A stretch of DNA of 64,000 bases, taken from the NCBI RefSeq assembly GCF_002332255.1, contig NZ_NRGW01000001.1, forward strand, positions 2,914,001 to 2,978,000, in the 5' to 3' direction. The translations under genes and the position numbers were made by a program. The stretch comes from Halomonas sp. JB37. GTDB lineage: Bacteria > Pseudomonadota > Gammaproteobacteria > Pseudomonadales > Halomonadaceae. How positions within the stretch are numbered: position 1 is the first letter of the stretch; every line of letters starts with the position of its first letter. This document shows positions 25,601 through 34,801 of the stretch, piece by piece. Under the pieces are notes generated by a model. It saw nothing but the letters and a program-made list of their open reading frames with translations, ran no database searches and was not told the origin of the DNA.

Positions 25601-27051
25601 ATTCGGACCAGCTCATGAAGGTACAGCCTGCGCTCACCCAGCGCCTGTTTGGCGAAATGATGGCACTGTTCAATGACGGCACGCTGAGCCCTCTGCCGTT
25701 TACCTCGTTCAGCCACAGCCAGGTGATCGACGCCTTCCGCTATATGCAGCAGGCGCGTCAGATTGGCAAAGTGGTGGTGACTTACGAACAGCCCATTGCG
25801 CCGCCCAAGCACGACTTATTAGGCACGGCGACGATGGCGCTCCCAGAACAGGCCAGCTACTTAGTGACGGGCGGCCTCGGCGGCTTTGGCTTAAAAACGG
25901 CTCAGTGGCTGGTAGCAAAAGGCGCACGGCAGCTGATTCTGCTTAGCCGCAGCGGCCCCGCCACAGAAGAAGCTCAAGCAGCTATCGCGGCGTTTGAGCA
26001 GCAAGGGGTGAAAGTACTCGCCTTGGCCTGCGACATTACCGATCGCTCCGCACTGGCAACGGTACTTGAGCGGGCGAAAAGCGAGCTCGCACCTTTGCGC
26101 GGTATTGTTCACGCCGCCACGGTGATTGACGATGGCTTGATCCGCAACTTAGATGCCGAACGGATCCAGAAAGTATTAGCACCCAAAATCGACGGCGCCC
26201 GTCATTTAGATGCATTGACTCGCGAGGCGGCGCTGGACTTCTTCATTCTCTATTCTTCTGCCACTACGCTATTCGGCAACCCTGGCCAAGCCAACTACGT
26301 GGCGGCTAACCACTGGCTAGAAGGCTTTGCGGCTAATCGCCGCGCGGAAGGGTTGCCGGCAACCTGTGTACGCTGGGGCGCGATTGACGATGTCGGCTTT
26401 TTGGCCCGCAACACCCGCACTCGGGATGCGCTGCAAGAACGCCTAGGCGGTTCGGCGCTGCATTCAGATGATGCGCTTAACGTGCTCGAACAAATGCTGT
26501 TAACGCCAGGGCCAAGCCTGGGCGTGCTAGAGCTTGAGTGGGGTGCGCTTGCTCGCTTCCTGCCAACAGCTGAGGCGCCTCGCTTTAACGAAATTGCCCG
26601 CGCCAGTGACGACGACAGCAGCGTGGACGCAGACGATGACATCAGCGCCCTGCTGGCCGACCTTTCCCCTGAGGAGCTGCACAGCACGGTAACGGAGCTA
26701 CTGCGCACCGAATTGGCCAGCATTTTACTGATTGATGAAGACAAGCTCGATATTCATCGCTCGGTTTACGACATGGGCTTTGACTCGCTGATGGGCGTTG
26801 AGCTAATGACGGCCATTGAGAACCGTTTGGGCGTCCAGGTGTCAGTCATGGTGCTCAGTGAAGCATCGACATTGGATAAATTGGCGGGTGTGTTGATTCA
26901 AAAAATGCATCAGCACGACGACGTTGACGACGACTCGCAGAACGCGATTGCTTCGCTGGCTGCACAGCACGGCACGGAGGGTTTTGGCAGTGAAAAATTG
27001 ACTGCTGAGCCTGCGCCCGCGACATCATCATCGACAACCGAGACATCATGA
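19609..27051 (+). CDS. Type I fully reducing polyketide/fatty-acid synthase, RkpA-like (2480 aa)
   Basis: Iterative multidomain synthase making a long acyl chain. Domains seen: KS (1 to 420; DTACSSS with Cys near 171, EAHGTGT, KSNLGHLE), AT (about 520 to 850; GHSVGE with Ser near 625) and DH (about 890 to 1180; His near 925 in DHVVGEGAVFPGAG). A degenerate methyltransferase-like segment follows (about 1230 to 1570; its SAM loop reads LLEAGPSAPA). Next are ER (about 1740 to 2060; HGAAGGVG), KR (about 2075 to 2260; VTGGLGGFG) and ACP (about 2350 to 2420; GFDSLMG). All catalytic motifs except the methyltransferase look intact, so the product should be a saturated chain. No thioesterase is present; release is probably by the next enzyme. 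Same order as the rkpA-rkpG pair of Sinorhizobium K-antigen synthesis (known), so the product is probably a capsule lipid carrier (inference). Confidence 0.93.
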   Translation: MTKRVAIIGAAHRFPGTTPETFWQDLQAEKDLVTEVAADRWSHEAFQHPDKRHPGTSVTFAAGSLGDISGFDAEFFGISPREAANMDPQQRMLLELAWEAMEDASITPSSLRGSQCGVFLGVASLDYSYRIADDMAAIDASTATGNTSSIASNRLSYVFDLHGPSMSLDTACSSSMVAFHQACQSIRSGETNMALAGGISLHLHPYGFIIFSKASMLSPTGRCQVFDDSGNGYVRSEGAGIFLLKEYDQAVADGDNIMAVVAGSAVNTDGHKSGLTVPNPNAQIDLMKRAYQQAGIAPDEIDYLEAHGTGTAVGDPIEARAIGEALGQYRKTPLLIGSVKSNLGHLETASGVAGLAKALYSIQHREVPATIGIRKLNSRIKFDEWNLSVVTKGQALKKQGRLVIGINSFGFGGANAHVILESPPERTQPTPQTPGARLPIRLSARSEAALTQSADALASYLRENGSTPLYDIAHTLFNRRDQHSHGALFFAQTSEEAAIALSKFAAGETKSTTLLTRLSNAAGPVFVYDGNGCQWETMGRDLLQDSQVFAEAIGRVDALFQQYGDFSLRAELEGRNTENPQAQAPAEQDRFTLTEIAQPALFALQVALTEWLRHQGITPTAVFGHSVGEVAAAWASGALSLEDAVKVIYFRSDYQGKTRGQGVMTAVAISADDIAEWLAKPGFDNVCLAGINSPKGITLAGDSAQLGALEAALSDKSIFAKRLPLDYAFHSPAMDSIEAGVIHALADIAPQATQIPYYSTVTGTLIDGRDLDAIYWWKNIREPVLFDDAASALIQQGHNVFIEIGAHPILWRYLNDSLRQLECPGLVFGTIERHKSGLDGLQRCLSQLLLSGLALDSNFFPVEGKRVPLPRYAWQREHHWVQSTSDSQGLLGRYYQHPLLGYSLSQHEHTWESQLDTQRQPWLADHVVGEGAVFPGAGFVELMLAAALQLKDTPLLDIEELEIRAPLLLDGTHGRTMRLAYLPEDGRLEIHSREPATSSEWQLNAVARTMRESRGFLLNRKAPALPSRAPDYTLNDHLQMAERIGLHYGPSFQAISRGWIEGDAVIGEIALSEAVQAQLTTLHVHPGILDSAFQMFIPLLAQHSEFAAQLAFVPVRVGRIQVNTQAGAPVLARAVMGKRAPHSFTADFELYDAAGNAVAVLSKTRFKAIRLNRAHHQHFSYLDIELTPAPLQAKPLTLPAEALAQLANIVSIYTERTGQRYGNEVAPLLDSLSDAFAQQSLAQETGQETSQEADQAQHSPDVIWQLLVQDYPDYFAPIHLVGRLGLHQNALRSGTSDLDSLGISHDHLARLNRVLVGESGWQAIAGELGQLVDALLASLPAGQRLQLLEAGPSAPALGERLLERSRHAANSDLSHYRVITTHDTARHQAEQLQERFPLMDVQHLSQEGFSSLTEPACAEKAQLAFVSVNVTQPAATRQLIEALPAQLAPGAQLMLIGISPSRWLDDLLATPDIDQTALEQDTLIGWLNDQGFVVSAPMALEESGSGAYLLHAHYPEKSVETISNARSRRHLVVADSASETVAASLVETLQQLGASALLSISQNVPAALLADALSEPMLANHSDLTLNVIDLRGLGASSTAEQTARCEHALQWTLALEQQSLAASLWLVTRGLSSLWQCASHTPDDHDAPGDAVLWGFGRSLANEAVGHSVYLLDIPAAISVPALDTWAKLLSQPDSENEALIDSQGHRFATRLRTLPAPQPETATSSEQPRQAMTLGFAMPGQLRQLAWRPRPLPAASADEVEIRVKATGLNFRDVMYTLGLLSDEAIENGFAGPTLGLEFSGVVEAVGSNVTHVTPGQAVVGFGPASFSDCVIASQHAIAPLPEGISFAAAATIPTTFFTVYYALKHLARVEPGEKVLIHGAAGGVGIAAIQIAQWLGAEIYATVGSDEKRDFLRLMGIERLYDSRSLTFAEEILEDTQGEGVDVVLNSLAGEAINQNLRALRPFGRFLELGKRDFYENTHIGLRPFRNNLSYFGIDSDQLMKVQPALTQRLFGEMMALFNDGTLSPLPFTSFSHSQVIDAFRYMQQARQIGKVVVTYEQPIAPPKHDLLGTATMALPEQASYLVTGGLGGFGLKTAQWLVAKGARQLILLSRSGPATEEAQAAIAAFEQQGVKVLALACDITDRSALATVLERAKSELAPLRGIVHAATVIDDGLIRNLDAERIQKVLAPKIDGARHLDALTREAALDFFILYSSATTLFGNPGQANYVAANHWLEGFAANRRAEGLPATCVRWGAIDDVGFLARNTRTRDALQERLGGSALHSDDALNVLEQMLLTPGPSLGVLELEWGALARFLPTAEAPRFNEIARASDDDSSVDADDDISALLADLSPEELHSTVTELLRTELASILLIDEDKLDIHRSVYDMGFDSLMGVELMTAIENRLGVQVSVMVLSEASTLDKLAGVLIQKMHQHDDVDDDSQNAIASLAAQHGTEGFGSEKLTAEPAPATSSSTTETS

Positions 27052-28364
27052 CCGCTAAGCGCTCTGACCTGAAACAACAGCTTCTCGAACAAGCACGCAG
27101 GCGTTCCACGTCGCGTACTAGTAATGCCCCTTCATCTGAGAAAGGGGCCGAGCAGCGCTCGGTGCCCGAGCGTTTCACACGCTTTGATGCCCAGCCTGGC
27201 TATCAGCAAATCGCTATGATGCGTCAAGCTGCAGAGCAGCTGGGACTGATCGATCCGTTCTTTAAAGTGCATGAAGGCACCGCAGGAGCGACCAGCGTCA
27301 TCAATGGACATACCTGCATTAACTTTGCAAGCTACAACTATCTTGGCTTCTCCGGCGACCCGCGCATTAACCAGGCCGCCTGCGATGCCGTCGCCCGCTA
27401 CGGCACATCGGTTTCTGCCAGCCGCGTGGTGTCCGGCGAGCGGCCCATCCATCAAGAATTGGAACAGGCCCTTGCTAAGGCGTATGACGTTGAAGATGCC
27501 GTTGCCTTTGTCAGCGGCCACGCGACCAATGTGTCAACGCTAGGCTATCTGCTTGGCCCTAAAGACCTGGTACTTCACGACGAATATATTCACAACAGCT
27601 CGTTAGTCGGCGCACAGCTATCAGGCGCCAAACGCATGTCGTTTAGCCATAACGACCCTGCAGCGCTGGAAGCCCTGCTAGCCCGTCACCGGCATCAGTT
27701 TGAACGTGTTCTAGTGGTGATTGAAGGGCTATACAGCATGGATGGCGATATCCCTGAGCTACCCCGCTTTATCGAACTTAAGCAACGCTACCAAGCATGG
27801 CTCATGGTTGATGAAGCACATTCTTTTGGCGTGATGGGTGACACCGGCCTGGGGCTACGCGAATACTTTGATATCGACTCGCGGGACGTGGATATCTGGA
27901 TGGGCACCATGAGTAAATCCATGGCAGGCTGCGGAGGCTATATTGCCGGCAGCAAACCGCTGGTCGAAATGCTTCGCTACCTTGCGCCAGGTTTTCTCTA
28001 CAGCGTTGGGATGCCTGCCCAGGTGGCAGCGCCTTCATTGATGGCACTGGAGCTCCTTCAGCAGGAGCCGGAACGCGTACAGCGACTTCACAGCATTTCG
28101 CGCTACTTCCTTGAGCAGGCAACAGCACGCGGGCTGGATACGGGTAAAAGCATCGGTGCGGCGGTCGTACCGGTGATTATTGGCAGCTCTGCCGCCGCCG
28201 CTCGGCTTTCCCACGGGTTACTAGCCGAACACATTAACGTACAACCGATTTTGCATCCGGCGGTTCCTGAAAAAAGCGCACGGCTACGTTTTTTCCTTTC
28301 ATGTGATCACACTCGGTCGCAGGTTGATCAAACGCTAGATGCACTCGCCAAGCTGCTGCCCTAA
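27048..28364 (+). CDS. Alpha-oxoamine synthase (BioF/serine palmitoyltransferase type), RkpG-like
   Basis: PLP enzyme that condenses an amino acid with an acyl thioester, releasing CO2, to give a 2-amino-ketone. Seen: the PLP-lysine motif TMSKSMAGCGG (Lys near residue 290), DEAHSFGVMG before it, and the glycine-rich fold of the AONS family. An extra N-terminal segment of about 60 residues is present compared with BioF. The ATGA overlap with the PKS gene strongly suggests that the acyl-ACP product of the PKS is its substrate. It would thus produce a sphingoid-like base for a lipid anchor. This matches rkpG of rhizobia. The amino acid used cannot be read from sequence. Confidence 0.88.
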   Translation: MTAKRSDLKQQLLEQARRRSTSRTSNAPSSEKGAEQRSVPERFTRFDAQPGYQQIAMMRQAAEQLGLIDPFFKVHEGTAGATSVINGHTCINFASYNYLGFSGDPRINQAACDAVARYGTSVSASRVVSGERPIHQELEQALAKAYDVEDAVAFVSGHATNVSTLGYLLGPKDLVLHDEYIHNSSLVGAQLSGAKRMSFSHNDPAALEALLARHRHQFERVLVVIEGLYSMDGDIPELPRFIELKQRYQAWLMVDEAHSFGVMGDTGLGLREYFDIDSRDVDIWMGTMSKSMAGCGGYIAGSKPLVEMLRYLAPGFLYSVGMPAQVAAPSLMALELLQQEPERVQRLHSISRYFLEQATARGLDTGKSIGAAVVPVIIGSSAAAARLSHGLLAEHINVQPILHPAVPEKSARLRFFLSCDHTRSQVDQTLDALAKLLP

Positions 28365-28396
28365 TAAATCAGCACGTTAAGGCTAAGGATGATCGT

Positions 28397-28975
28397 ATGG
28401 ACGTTGACGAAAGCGCGGAAAACATAGTCTCTGAAAGCATAGTCTCTGAAAACCTGGTCTCTGAAAACCGGGCCTCTGAAAACCTAGCCTCCGCCTGGTA
28501 TGTTATTCAGTGTAAAGGAGGTGAGTCATTTCGCGCCGCGGAGCACCTCGCTAACCAAGGTTATGAGGTGTTCCATCCGGTGCTGAATGCTCAACGCAAA
28601 CGTCAAGGCAAGCTAACCACTGTCGTTGAGCCTCTGTTTCCTTATTACCTGTTTATCTGCTTAGACCAGATAGTCAGCAACTGGCGACCCATTCGCTCCA
28701 CCCGTGGTGTTCTTCGGCTGCTAACCTTCGGCGACAAGCCAGTGTCTGTGCCCGCATCGCTGGTCGAAACGTTACGTGCACAGCCACATCGTCAGGAAGG
28801 CATTCATAGCTACTTCTGCGCCGGTGAAAAAGTTACTATCACCGACGGCCCGTTTAAAGACTTAGAAGCTATCTTCTCACGCTGCAAAGGCGAAGAGCGC
28901 GCCATCGTTTTACTCAATGTTTTGCAGCGCCCTCAGCACATCGAACTGCCTGTGGGCAGCTTAGGCAAATCCTAG
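28397..28975 (+). CDS. rfaH: RfaH/NusG-family transcription elongation factor
   Basis: Specialised NusG paralogue that binds RNA polymerase at ops sites and prevents early termination of long surface-polymer operons. Seen: NGN domain beginning WYVIQCKGGESFRAAEHL (about residue 35 onward) with LFPYYLFICLD and RSTRGVLRLL, then a short C-terminal KOW-like part (GEKVTITDGPFKDLEAIF). It differs from typical RfaH by a 33-residue N-terminal extension made of five tandem pentapeptides (SEN[LIR][VA]-type). AAGGA site before ATG 28397. Encoded at the end of the capsule operon, so it is likely to act on that operon and perhaps the long minus-strand clusters. Stop lies 5 bases from the convergent rnk stop. 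Confidence 0.88.
   Translation: MDVDESAENIVSESIVSENLVSENRASENLASAWYVIQCKGGESFRAAEHLANQGYEVFHPVLNAQRKRQGKLTTVVEPLFPYYLFICLDQIVSNWRPIRSTRGVLRLLTFGDKPVSVPASLVETLRAQPHRQEGIHSYFCAGEKVTITDGPFKDLEAIFSRCKGEERAIVLLNVLQRPQHIELPVGSLGKS
28418..28492 (+). repeat. Five tandem 15-bp repeats in the rfaH N-terminal codons
   Basis: Units at 28418, 28433, 28448, 28463 and 28478 follow GAA-ARC-NNN-GYC-TCY and encode ENIVS, ESIVS, ENLVS, ENRAS and ENLAS. The unit length keeps frame, so copy-number change would only lengthen or shorten the extension. Confidence 0.9.
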
Positions 28976-28980
28976 CGCGC

Positions 28981-29394
28981 CTAGCGATGAAACTGCTTTT
29001 CGCGCTCAGGCTGCCAAACGATGGCATCGATACGCAGGCGCACTTCGGTGTTATTAGGTAATGGCCACTCGATGACACTGCCGACCTTGAGGCCAATTAA
29101 CGCTGCGCCGATGGGGGCCATCACTGAAATTCCATCAGCCACACTGTCCAGCAAGTGTGGGTACACTAAGGTGCGAACCATGCTGCGCTCCCTAGACAAA
29201 TCGGTAAAACGCACCTGGCTATTCATACTGACAACATCGTCAGGAATTTCTTGAGGATCGATAACTTCCCCACGAGACAACTCTTCTTCAAGTAGTTCCG
29301 CCACCATCAAGTCCTTGTCAGATGCATTATCAATTAGGCGCTGAAGGCGCTCGGCATCAAGACGGTTAATGGTAATAGGAGGACGCTGCCCCAT
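28981..29394 (-). CDS. rnk: Regulator of nucleoside diphosphate kinase, Rnk (GreA/GreB family)
   Basis: 137-residue protein of the Gre factor superfamily that binds RNA polymerase in the secondary channel. Seen: the Rnk-type layout of a short N-terminal helical segment (ITINRLDAERLQRLI) followed by a C-terminal FKBP-like Gre domain (DDVVSMNSQVRFTDL, then ISVMAPIGAALIGLKVGSVIEW with PLPN). It lacks the long coiled coil of GreA. ATG at 29394 has an AAGGAG site at 7 bases. A separate single-gene unit on the minus strand; convergent with rfaH. Confidence 0.9.
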   Translation of the reverse strand: MGQRPPITINRLDAERLQRLIDNASDKDLMVAELLEEELSRGEVIDPQEIPDDVVSMNSQVRFTDLSRERSMVRTLVYPHLLDSVADGISVMAPIGAALIGLKVGSVIEWPLPNNTEVRLRIDAIVWQPEREKQFHR

Positions 29395-29469
29395 GCTTAC
29401 TCTCCTTAGAAAGCAACAAAATCAAAAAAATTAATTTGTTTTGAAGATGAATTAACGGTATGAAAACCT

Positions 29470-29509
29470 ACCAACAAAAACAGCCCTCCCCCAGAAGGGA
29501 AGGACTGTA
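29470..29509 (-). terminator. Rho-independent terminator of gdhA
   Basis: On the minus strand a 12-bp stem (ACAGTCCTTCCC pairing with GGGGAGGGCTGT, two G-U pairs) with a short TTCT loop is followed by TTTTTGTT. It lies 37 bases after the gdhA stop. Confidence 0.85.
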
Positions 29510-29545
29510 TATCATCAGTATAGGCGATTCACATGATAAAGGCGA

Positions 29546-30985
<1,440 letters not shown>

Positions 30986-31135
30986 CTATGCCGGTTTGGT
31001 ATAACGTGTTTATGCGCAAAATTAAGACCAAAGTCTATAATATTTTGCACAAAGCTGGTGCGCAGGATAAATCAAATAAACCTTTTTTAAACGAAGAGCA
31101 GTGAAATTAAAGGCTTTCAATAATCTTCTGTTAGT

Positions 31136-31166
31136 CATTGGCGCTGCCTAAAAGGCAGCGCCAATG
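31136..31166. terminator. Strong hairpin after galU
   Basis: A perfect 13-bp inverted repeat (CATTGGCGCTGCC with its complement) and loop TAAAA lies 16 bases after the galU stop. There is no T-run on either strand, so it may be an end-stabilising or partial terminator for the minus-strand sugar operon. Confidence 0.5.
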
Positions 31167-31181
31167 TGTGTGGCAAGAGGC

Positions 31182-32042
31182 CTATACGTCGTAACCTGCT
31201 TCTCGAGCGAGAACAGTATTCGCTTTCAACCAGCCCTCAATGTGACCGCAATCAAAGGTGCGGCCGGTCATGCGGAAAGCCTGCACTGAATGCCCCTCCT
31301 GCATTAAACGGTCAATCGCATCGGTCAGTTGGATCTCGTTACCGGCACCGGGTGACTGGTCACTCAATAGCTCCATCACACGGAAAGGCAACACGTAGCG
31401 CCCAATGACAGACAGGCGCGAAGGCGCTTCTTCTGGCTTAGGCTTTTCAACCACGCCACGCATATCAGCGCTTTCACCAGCATTCGGTTCGCTGCCGCCA
31501 CAGTCCACAATGCCGTAGCGATACACTTCATTCTCCGGCACGGCTTCCACCATGATTTGCGCGGCGCTGTTCGCATCCCAACGCATCACCATGTCACCAA
31601 GATCACAGCGAGCATCACCCGCCTGTGGCTTGACCAGCACATCGGGCAGAATCACAGCGAAAGGCTCGTTCTGGCTTAATAAATGAGCTGCGCAAAACAC
31701 CGCATGCCCAAGGCCTTTTGCATTAGGCTGACGCACGCTGGTGATTTTTAACTGCGGTGGCGCGATGGCTGCCAATACTTCCAGCAACGCATCTTTACCT
31801 TTGCTAGCCAGTGAGTCTTCAAGCTCGGCATGCGCATCGAAGTGATCTTCAATGGCGGACTTTCCGGATCGCGTTACCAGGATAATCTCATTAATACCCG
31901 CCGCCAGCGCCTCTTCCACCACATGCTGAATCAAGGGGCGGTCGACTACCGGCACCATCTCTTTGGGAATTGCCTTACTGATCGGCAATAAACGGGTACC
32001 AAAACCTGCCACGGGAATAATCGCTTTACGCACCTGCGTCAT
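31182..32042 (-). CDS. galU: UTP-glucose-1-phosphate uridylyltransferase
   Basis: Makes UDP-glucose from UTP and glucose 1-phosphate, feeding Ugd and the glycosyltransferases. Seen: nucleotide-binding loop AGFGTRLLPISKAIPKEMVPV near residue 10, LVTRSGKSAIEDHFD, and VVEKPKPEEAPS. Length 286 aa is normal for the GalU family. ATG at 32042 has an AAGGAGG site at 7 bases. Last gene of the pgm-rml-galU minus-strand series. Confidence 0.95.
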   Translation of the reverse strand: MTQVRKAIIPVAGFGTRLLPISKAIPKEMVPVVDRPLIQHVVEEALAAGINEIILVTRSGKSAIEDHFDAHAELEDSLASKGKDALLEVLAAIAPPQLKITSVRQPNAKGLGHAVFCAAHLLSQNEPFAVILPDVLVKPQAGDARCDLGDMVMRWDANSAAQIMVEAVPENEVYRYGIVDCGGSEPNAGESADMRGVVEKPKPEEAPSRLSVIGRYVLPFRVMELLSDQSPGAGNEIQLTDAIDRLMQEGHSVQAFRMTGRTFDCGHIEGWLKANTVLAREAGYDV

Positions 32043-32141
32043 TTATAGCCTCCTTGATTAAATTACAAGTTACTTGATTCGTGAACTAGTCGAATGCCTT
32101 GCTGATACCATTTATTGGGTTACCCAGCGATAACACGCTAT

Positions 32142-32696
32142 TCAACCATGCGAAAAGCAAGGAGCGTCAGAAAATGCCAGCCCGTCAGCATCCTTACCTG
32201 ATAGTGTTGGCAGCTTACCATCCGCTAGCGGCCAATTAATCGCTAAGTCAGCATCTTGCCAATGCACGGATACCTCATCACCCGGCGCGTAATAATCCGT
32301 ACACTTGTACTGAAACTCAGCTTCATTGCTGGTGACGTAGAAGCCATGCGCAAAGCCAGGAGGAATCCACAGCATATGTTTGTTTTCTGCGCTTAGCAGC
32401 ACTCCTACCCATTGGCCAAATGTAGATGAGTTTGTGCGCATATCGACTGCAACATCAAACACTTCGCCACTAATTACGCGCACCAATTTTCCCTGGGGCT
32501 TCTGATATTGGTAGTGCAAACCCCGTAATATACCCTGCACAGATTTACTATGATTGTCTTGCACAAACTGATAGTTGCCACAGTTAGTTTCAAATTCACT
32601 TTGGCGAAAGGTTTCCATAAAGAAACCGCGCTCGTCGCCGAAAACTTGCGGCGTGAGCAGAACCACATCAGAGATGGCGAGCTTCTCGTACTTCAT
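32142..32696 (-). CDS. rfbC: dTDP-4-dehydrorhamnose 3,5-epimerase
   Basis: Third enzyme of dTDP-L-rhamnose synthesis. Seen: DERGFFMETF near the N-terminus, the catalytic His in LRGLHYQ (about residue 62) and DVAVDMR, and the cupin-type WIPPGFAHGFYV. 184 residues, normal length. Lies between rfbA and galU in the same strand. Product is the substrate of RfbD. High certainty. Confidence 0.96.
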   Translation of the reverse strand: MKYEKLAISDVVLLTPQVFGDERGFFMETFRQSEFETNCGNYQFVQDNHSKSVQGILRGLHYQYQKPQGKLVRVISGEVFDVAVDMRTNSSTFGQWVGVLLSAENKHMLWIPPGFAHGFYVTSNEAEFQYKCTDYYAPGDEVSVHWQDADLAINWPLADGKLPTLSGKDADGLAFSDAPCFSHG

Positions 32697-32755
32697 TATT
32701 AAACCGTCAATGGTGAATAGTGAGTTATGAGTGTCGAGGGATGGTAGCCATTGAC

Positions 32756-33685
32756 TTACTTCTCGCCCGGCACTGTGTGCTTTTTACCTTTCAAAAGGCG
32801 CTGGAGATATTGACCATACTGGGTTTTGGCAAGGGGTGCTGCGAGCAAACCTAGGTGGTCGTCGTCAATCCAGCCCTGCTGCCAAGCAATCTCTTCCAGG
32901 CATGCAATTTTAAGCCCTTGCCGATGTTCAATCGTCTGAACGTACTGGCTGGCCTCAAGAAGACTGTCATGAGTGCCTGTATCTAACCAAGCAAAGCCAC
33001 GCCCTAAGCGTTCTACGCGAAGACGGCCCTGCTTTAAATAGGCATTATTAACACTGGTAATTTCTAGTTCACCGCGCTCGGAGGGCTTCACAGCCTTGGC
33101 AATTTCCACAACGTCATTATCGTAAAAGTAGAGCCCGGTAACAGCATAGGTAGATTTTGGCTTTTGAGGCTTCTCTTCAATGGATATGGCTTTACCCGTC
33201 TCATCAAATTCAACGACCCCGAAGCGTTCAGGATCCTTCACCAAATAGCCAAATACTGTCGCTCCCTTCGCATGACCACTGGCACGCCTTAACTGATCAG
33301 AGAAGTGCTGGCCGTGAAAAATATTATCGCCAAGCACTAAGCAAACAGAGCTATCACCGATAAATTCCTCACCAAGAATAAATGCTTGGGCCAATCCATC
33401 GGGGCTAGGCTGCTCAAGGTACTCAATGCTCAACCCAAAATCTTCACCGCTACCCAGTAAATTTTTATACTGAGGAAGGTCTTCAGGCGTGGAAATAACC
33501 AGAATTTCTCTGATGCCAGCCAGCATCAGCACCGATATCGGGTAGTAAATCATCGGTTTGTCATAAATTGGCAGCAGCTGTTTGGAAACACCCCGTGTAA
33601 TGGGATGTAGCCGTGTACCAGAGCCACCCGCAAGAATAATGCCCTTCCTATATGCAGCGTTATGATTAATGGGAGAGGTGTTCAT
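32756..33685 (-). CDS. rfbA: Glucose-1-phosphate thymidylyltransferase
   Basis: First enzyme of dTDP-L-rhamnose synthesis, making dTDP-glucose. Seen: [20 protein letters not shown] near residue 20, LGDNIFHGQ (metal site), and [19 protein letters not shown]. 309 residues. A short N-terminal extension of about 12 residues precedes the usual start. Co-transcribed with rfbD upstream and rfbC downstream. Confidence 0.96.
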   Translation of the reverse strand: MNTSPINHNAAYRKGIILAGGSGTRLHPITRGVSKQLLPIYDKPMIYYPISVLMLAGIREILVISTPEDLPQYKNLLGSGEDFGLSIEYLEQPSPDGLAQAFILGEEFIGDSSVCLVLGDNIFHGQHFSDQLRRASGHAKGATVFGYLVKDPERFGVVEFDETGKAISIEEKPQKPKSTYAVTGLYFYDNDVVEIAKAVKPSERGELEITSVNNAYLKQGRLRVERLGRGFAWLDTGTHDSLLEASQYVQTIEHRQGLKIACLEEIAWQQGWIDDDHLGLLAAPLAKTQYGQYLQRLLKGKKHTVPGEK

Positions 33686-33769
33686 GGGCTAATTATCCGT
33701 CAGTATTAAGGTGTGAAAGATAAAGCGGGACTGATGAAGTTGAAGTAAGTTGCTTGTGATGCTCACTAT

Positions 33770-34663
33770 TCACTTCTCATAAAGCTCTTTCAGCGTTAGC
33801 GATAGCTGGCTTTGCCAAGTGGGCATGGTGATGCCCAGTGCAGCTTCGAGTTTACCAAGCGCCATGCGTGAATTGAGCGGGCGCTGTGCTGGTGTAGGAT
33901 AAGCTGCCGTGGCTATACTCGCTACGCGCTCAGACTTAATAGCCAGCTTTTTACCTAATAAAAGAGCATGCTCAAAAATTTCGCATGCAAATCCATGCCA
34001 GCTTGTCTCGCCTTGCGGAGACAGATGGTAAATGCCGGTTGGGATGCCAATAACGGGTGGCGAGTGGTGAGTAATTAAGGCAAGACGCGTTATCTGAGCA
34101 ATAAGGCGCGCAGGAGTCGGTGCACCGACTTGATCATTGACGATGCTCAGGCCCTCGCGCTCGCAACCCAGGCGCAGCATTGTTTTCATAAAATTGTTAC
34201 CGCGGGCAGCGTAAACCCAGCTAGTGCGAAAAATCAAGCAGCTTGCACCACTTTGACTAACCGCTTGGTCACCTTCTAGCTTGGTTTGGCCATAAACGCT
34301 TAACGGTGCGGTAGAACTATCTTCCCGCCAAGGAATAACACCATCCCCTGGATAGACGTAGTCGGTTGAGTAATGCACTAACGGGATATCGTGTTTAGCA
34401 GCATATCCAGCAAGCTGTTTCGGTAGCTTAGCATTAAGACATTTGGCGAGCGCAGGTTCACTTTCGGCTTTATCGACCGCTGTGTAAGCAGCAGCGTTAA
34501 GAATTAGCTCGGGTCTGTGCTCGTTTAAGTAGGCATCCACTGCATGGGCATTAGTTAAATCAAGCTCATATCGTGTCGGTGCCAGAATAGGACCGAAGAG
34601 CGAGAACTCACGCTGAAGTTCAAAGCCGACCTGGCCGCTGCCGCCGGTTATTAAGATAGCCAT
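33770..34663 (-). CDS. rfbD: dTDP-4-dehydrorhamnose reductase
   Basis: Final enzyme of dTDP-L-rhamnose synthesis, an NAD(P)H-dependent SDR. Seen: ITGGSGQVGFELQRE at the N-terminus, ILNAAAYTAVDKAE, the YxxxK pair in SVYGQTKLEGD, and RTSWVYAARGNNF. 297 residues. AAGG site before ATG 34663. A 138-base gap separates it from rfbB with nothing I could identify in it. Confidence 0.95.
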   Translation of the reverse strand: MAILITGGSGQVGFELQREFSLFGPILAPTRYELDLTNAHAVDAYLNEHRPELILNAAAYTAVDKAESEPALAKCLNAKLPKQLAGYAAKHDIPLVHYSTDYVYPGDGVIPWREDSSTAPLSVYGQTKLEGDQAVSQSGASCLIFRTSWVYAARGNNFMKTMLRLGCEREGLSIVNDQVGAPTPARLIAQITRLALITHHSPPVIGIPTGIYHLSPQGETSWHGFACEIFEHALLLGKKLAIKSERVASIATAAYPTPAQRPLNSRMALGKLEAALGITMPTWQSQLSLTLKELYEK

Positions 34664-34801
34664 AGAAACCTTATTGCTAAATGTGAGGGCGTCTTGCTAA
34701 GCAAGCTTCCTGGGAAGCCGCTATGTATCTTCTCCACGAATGTACTAGCAGAGCAGCTAAGTTAATTTACCTACAGGACATGAGGTAGCCACATACAAGT
34801 G

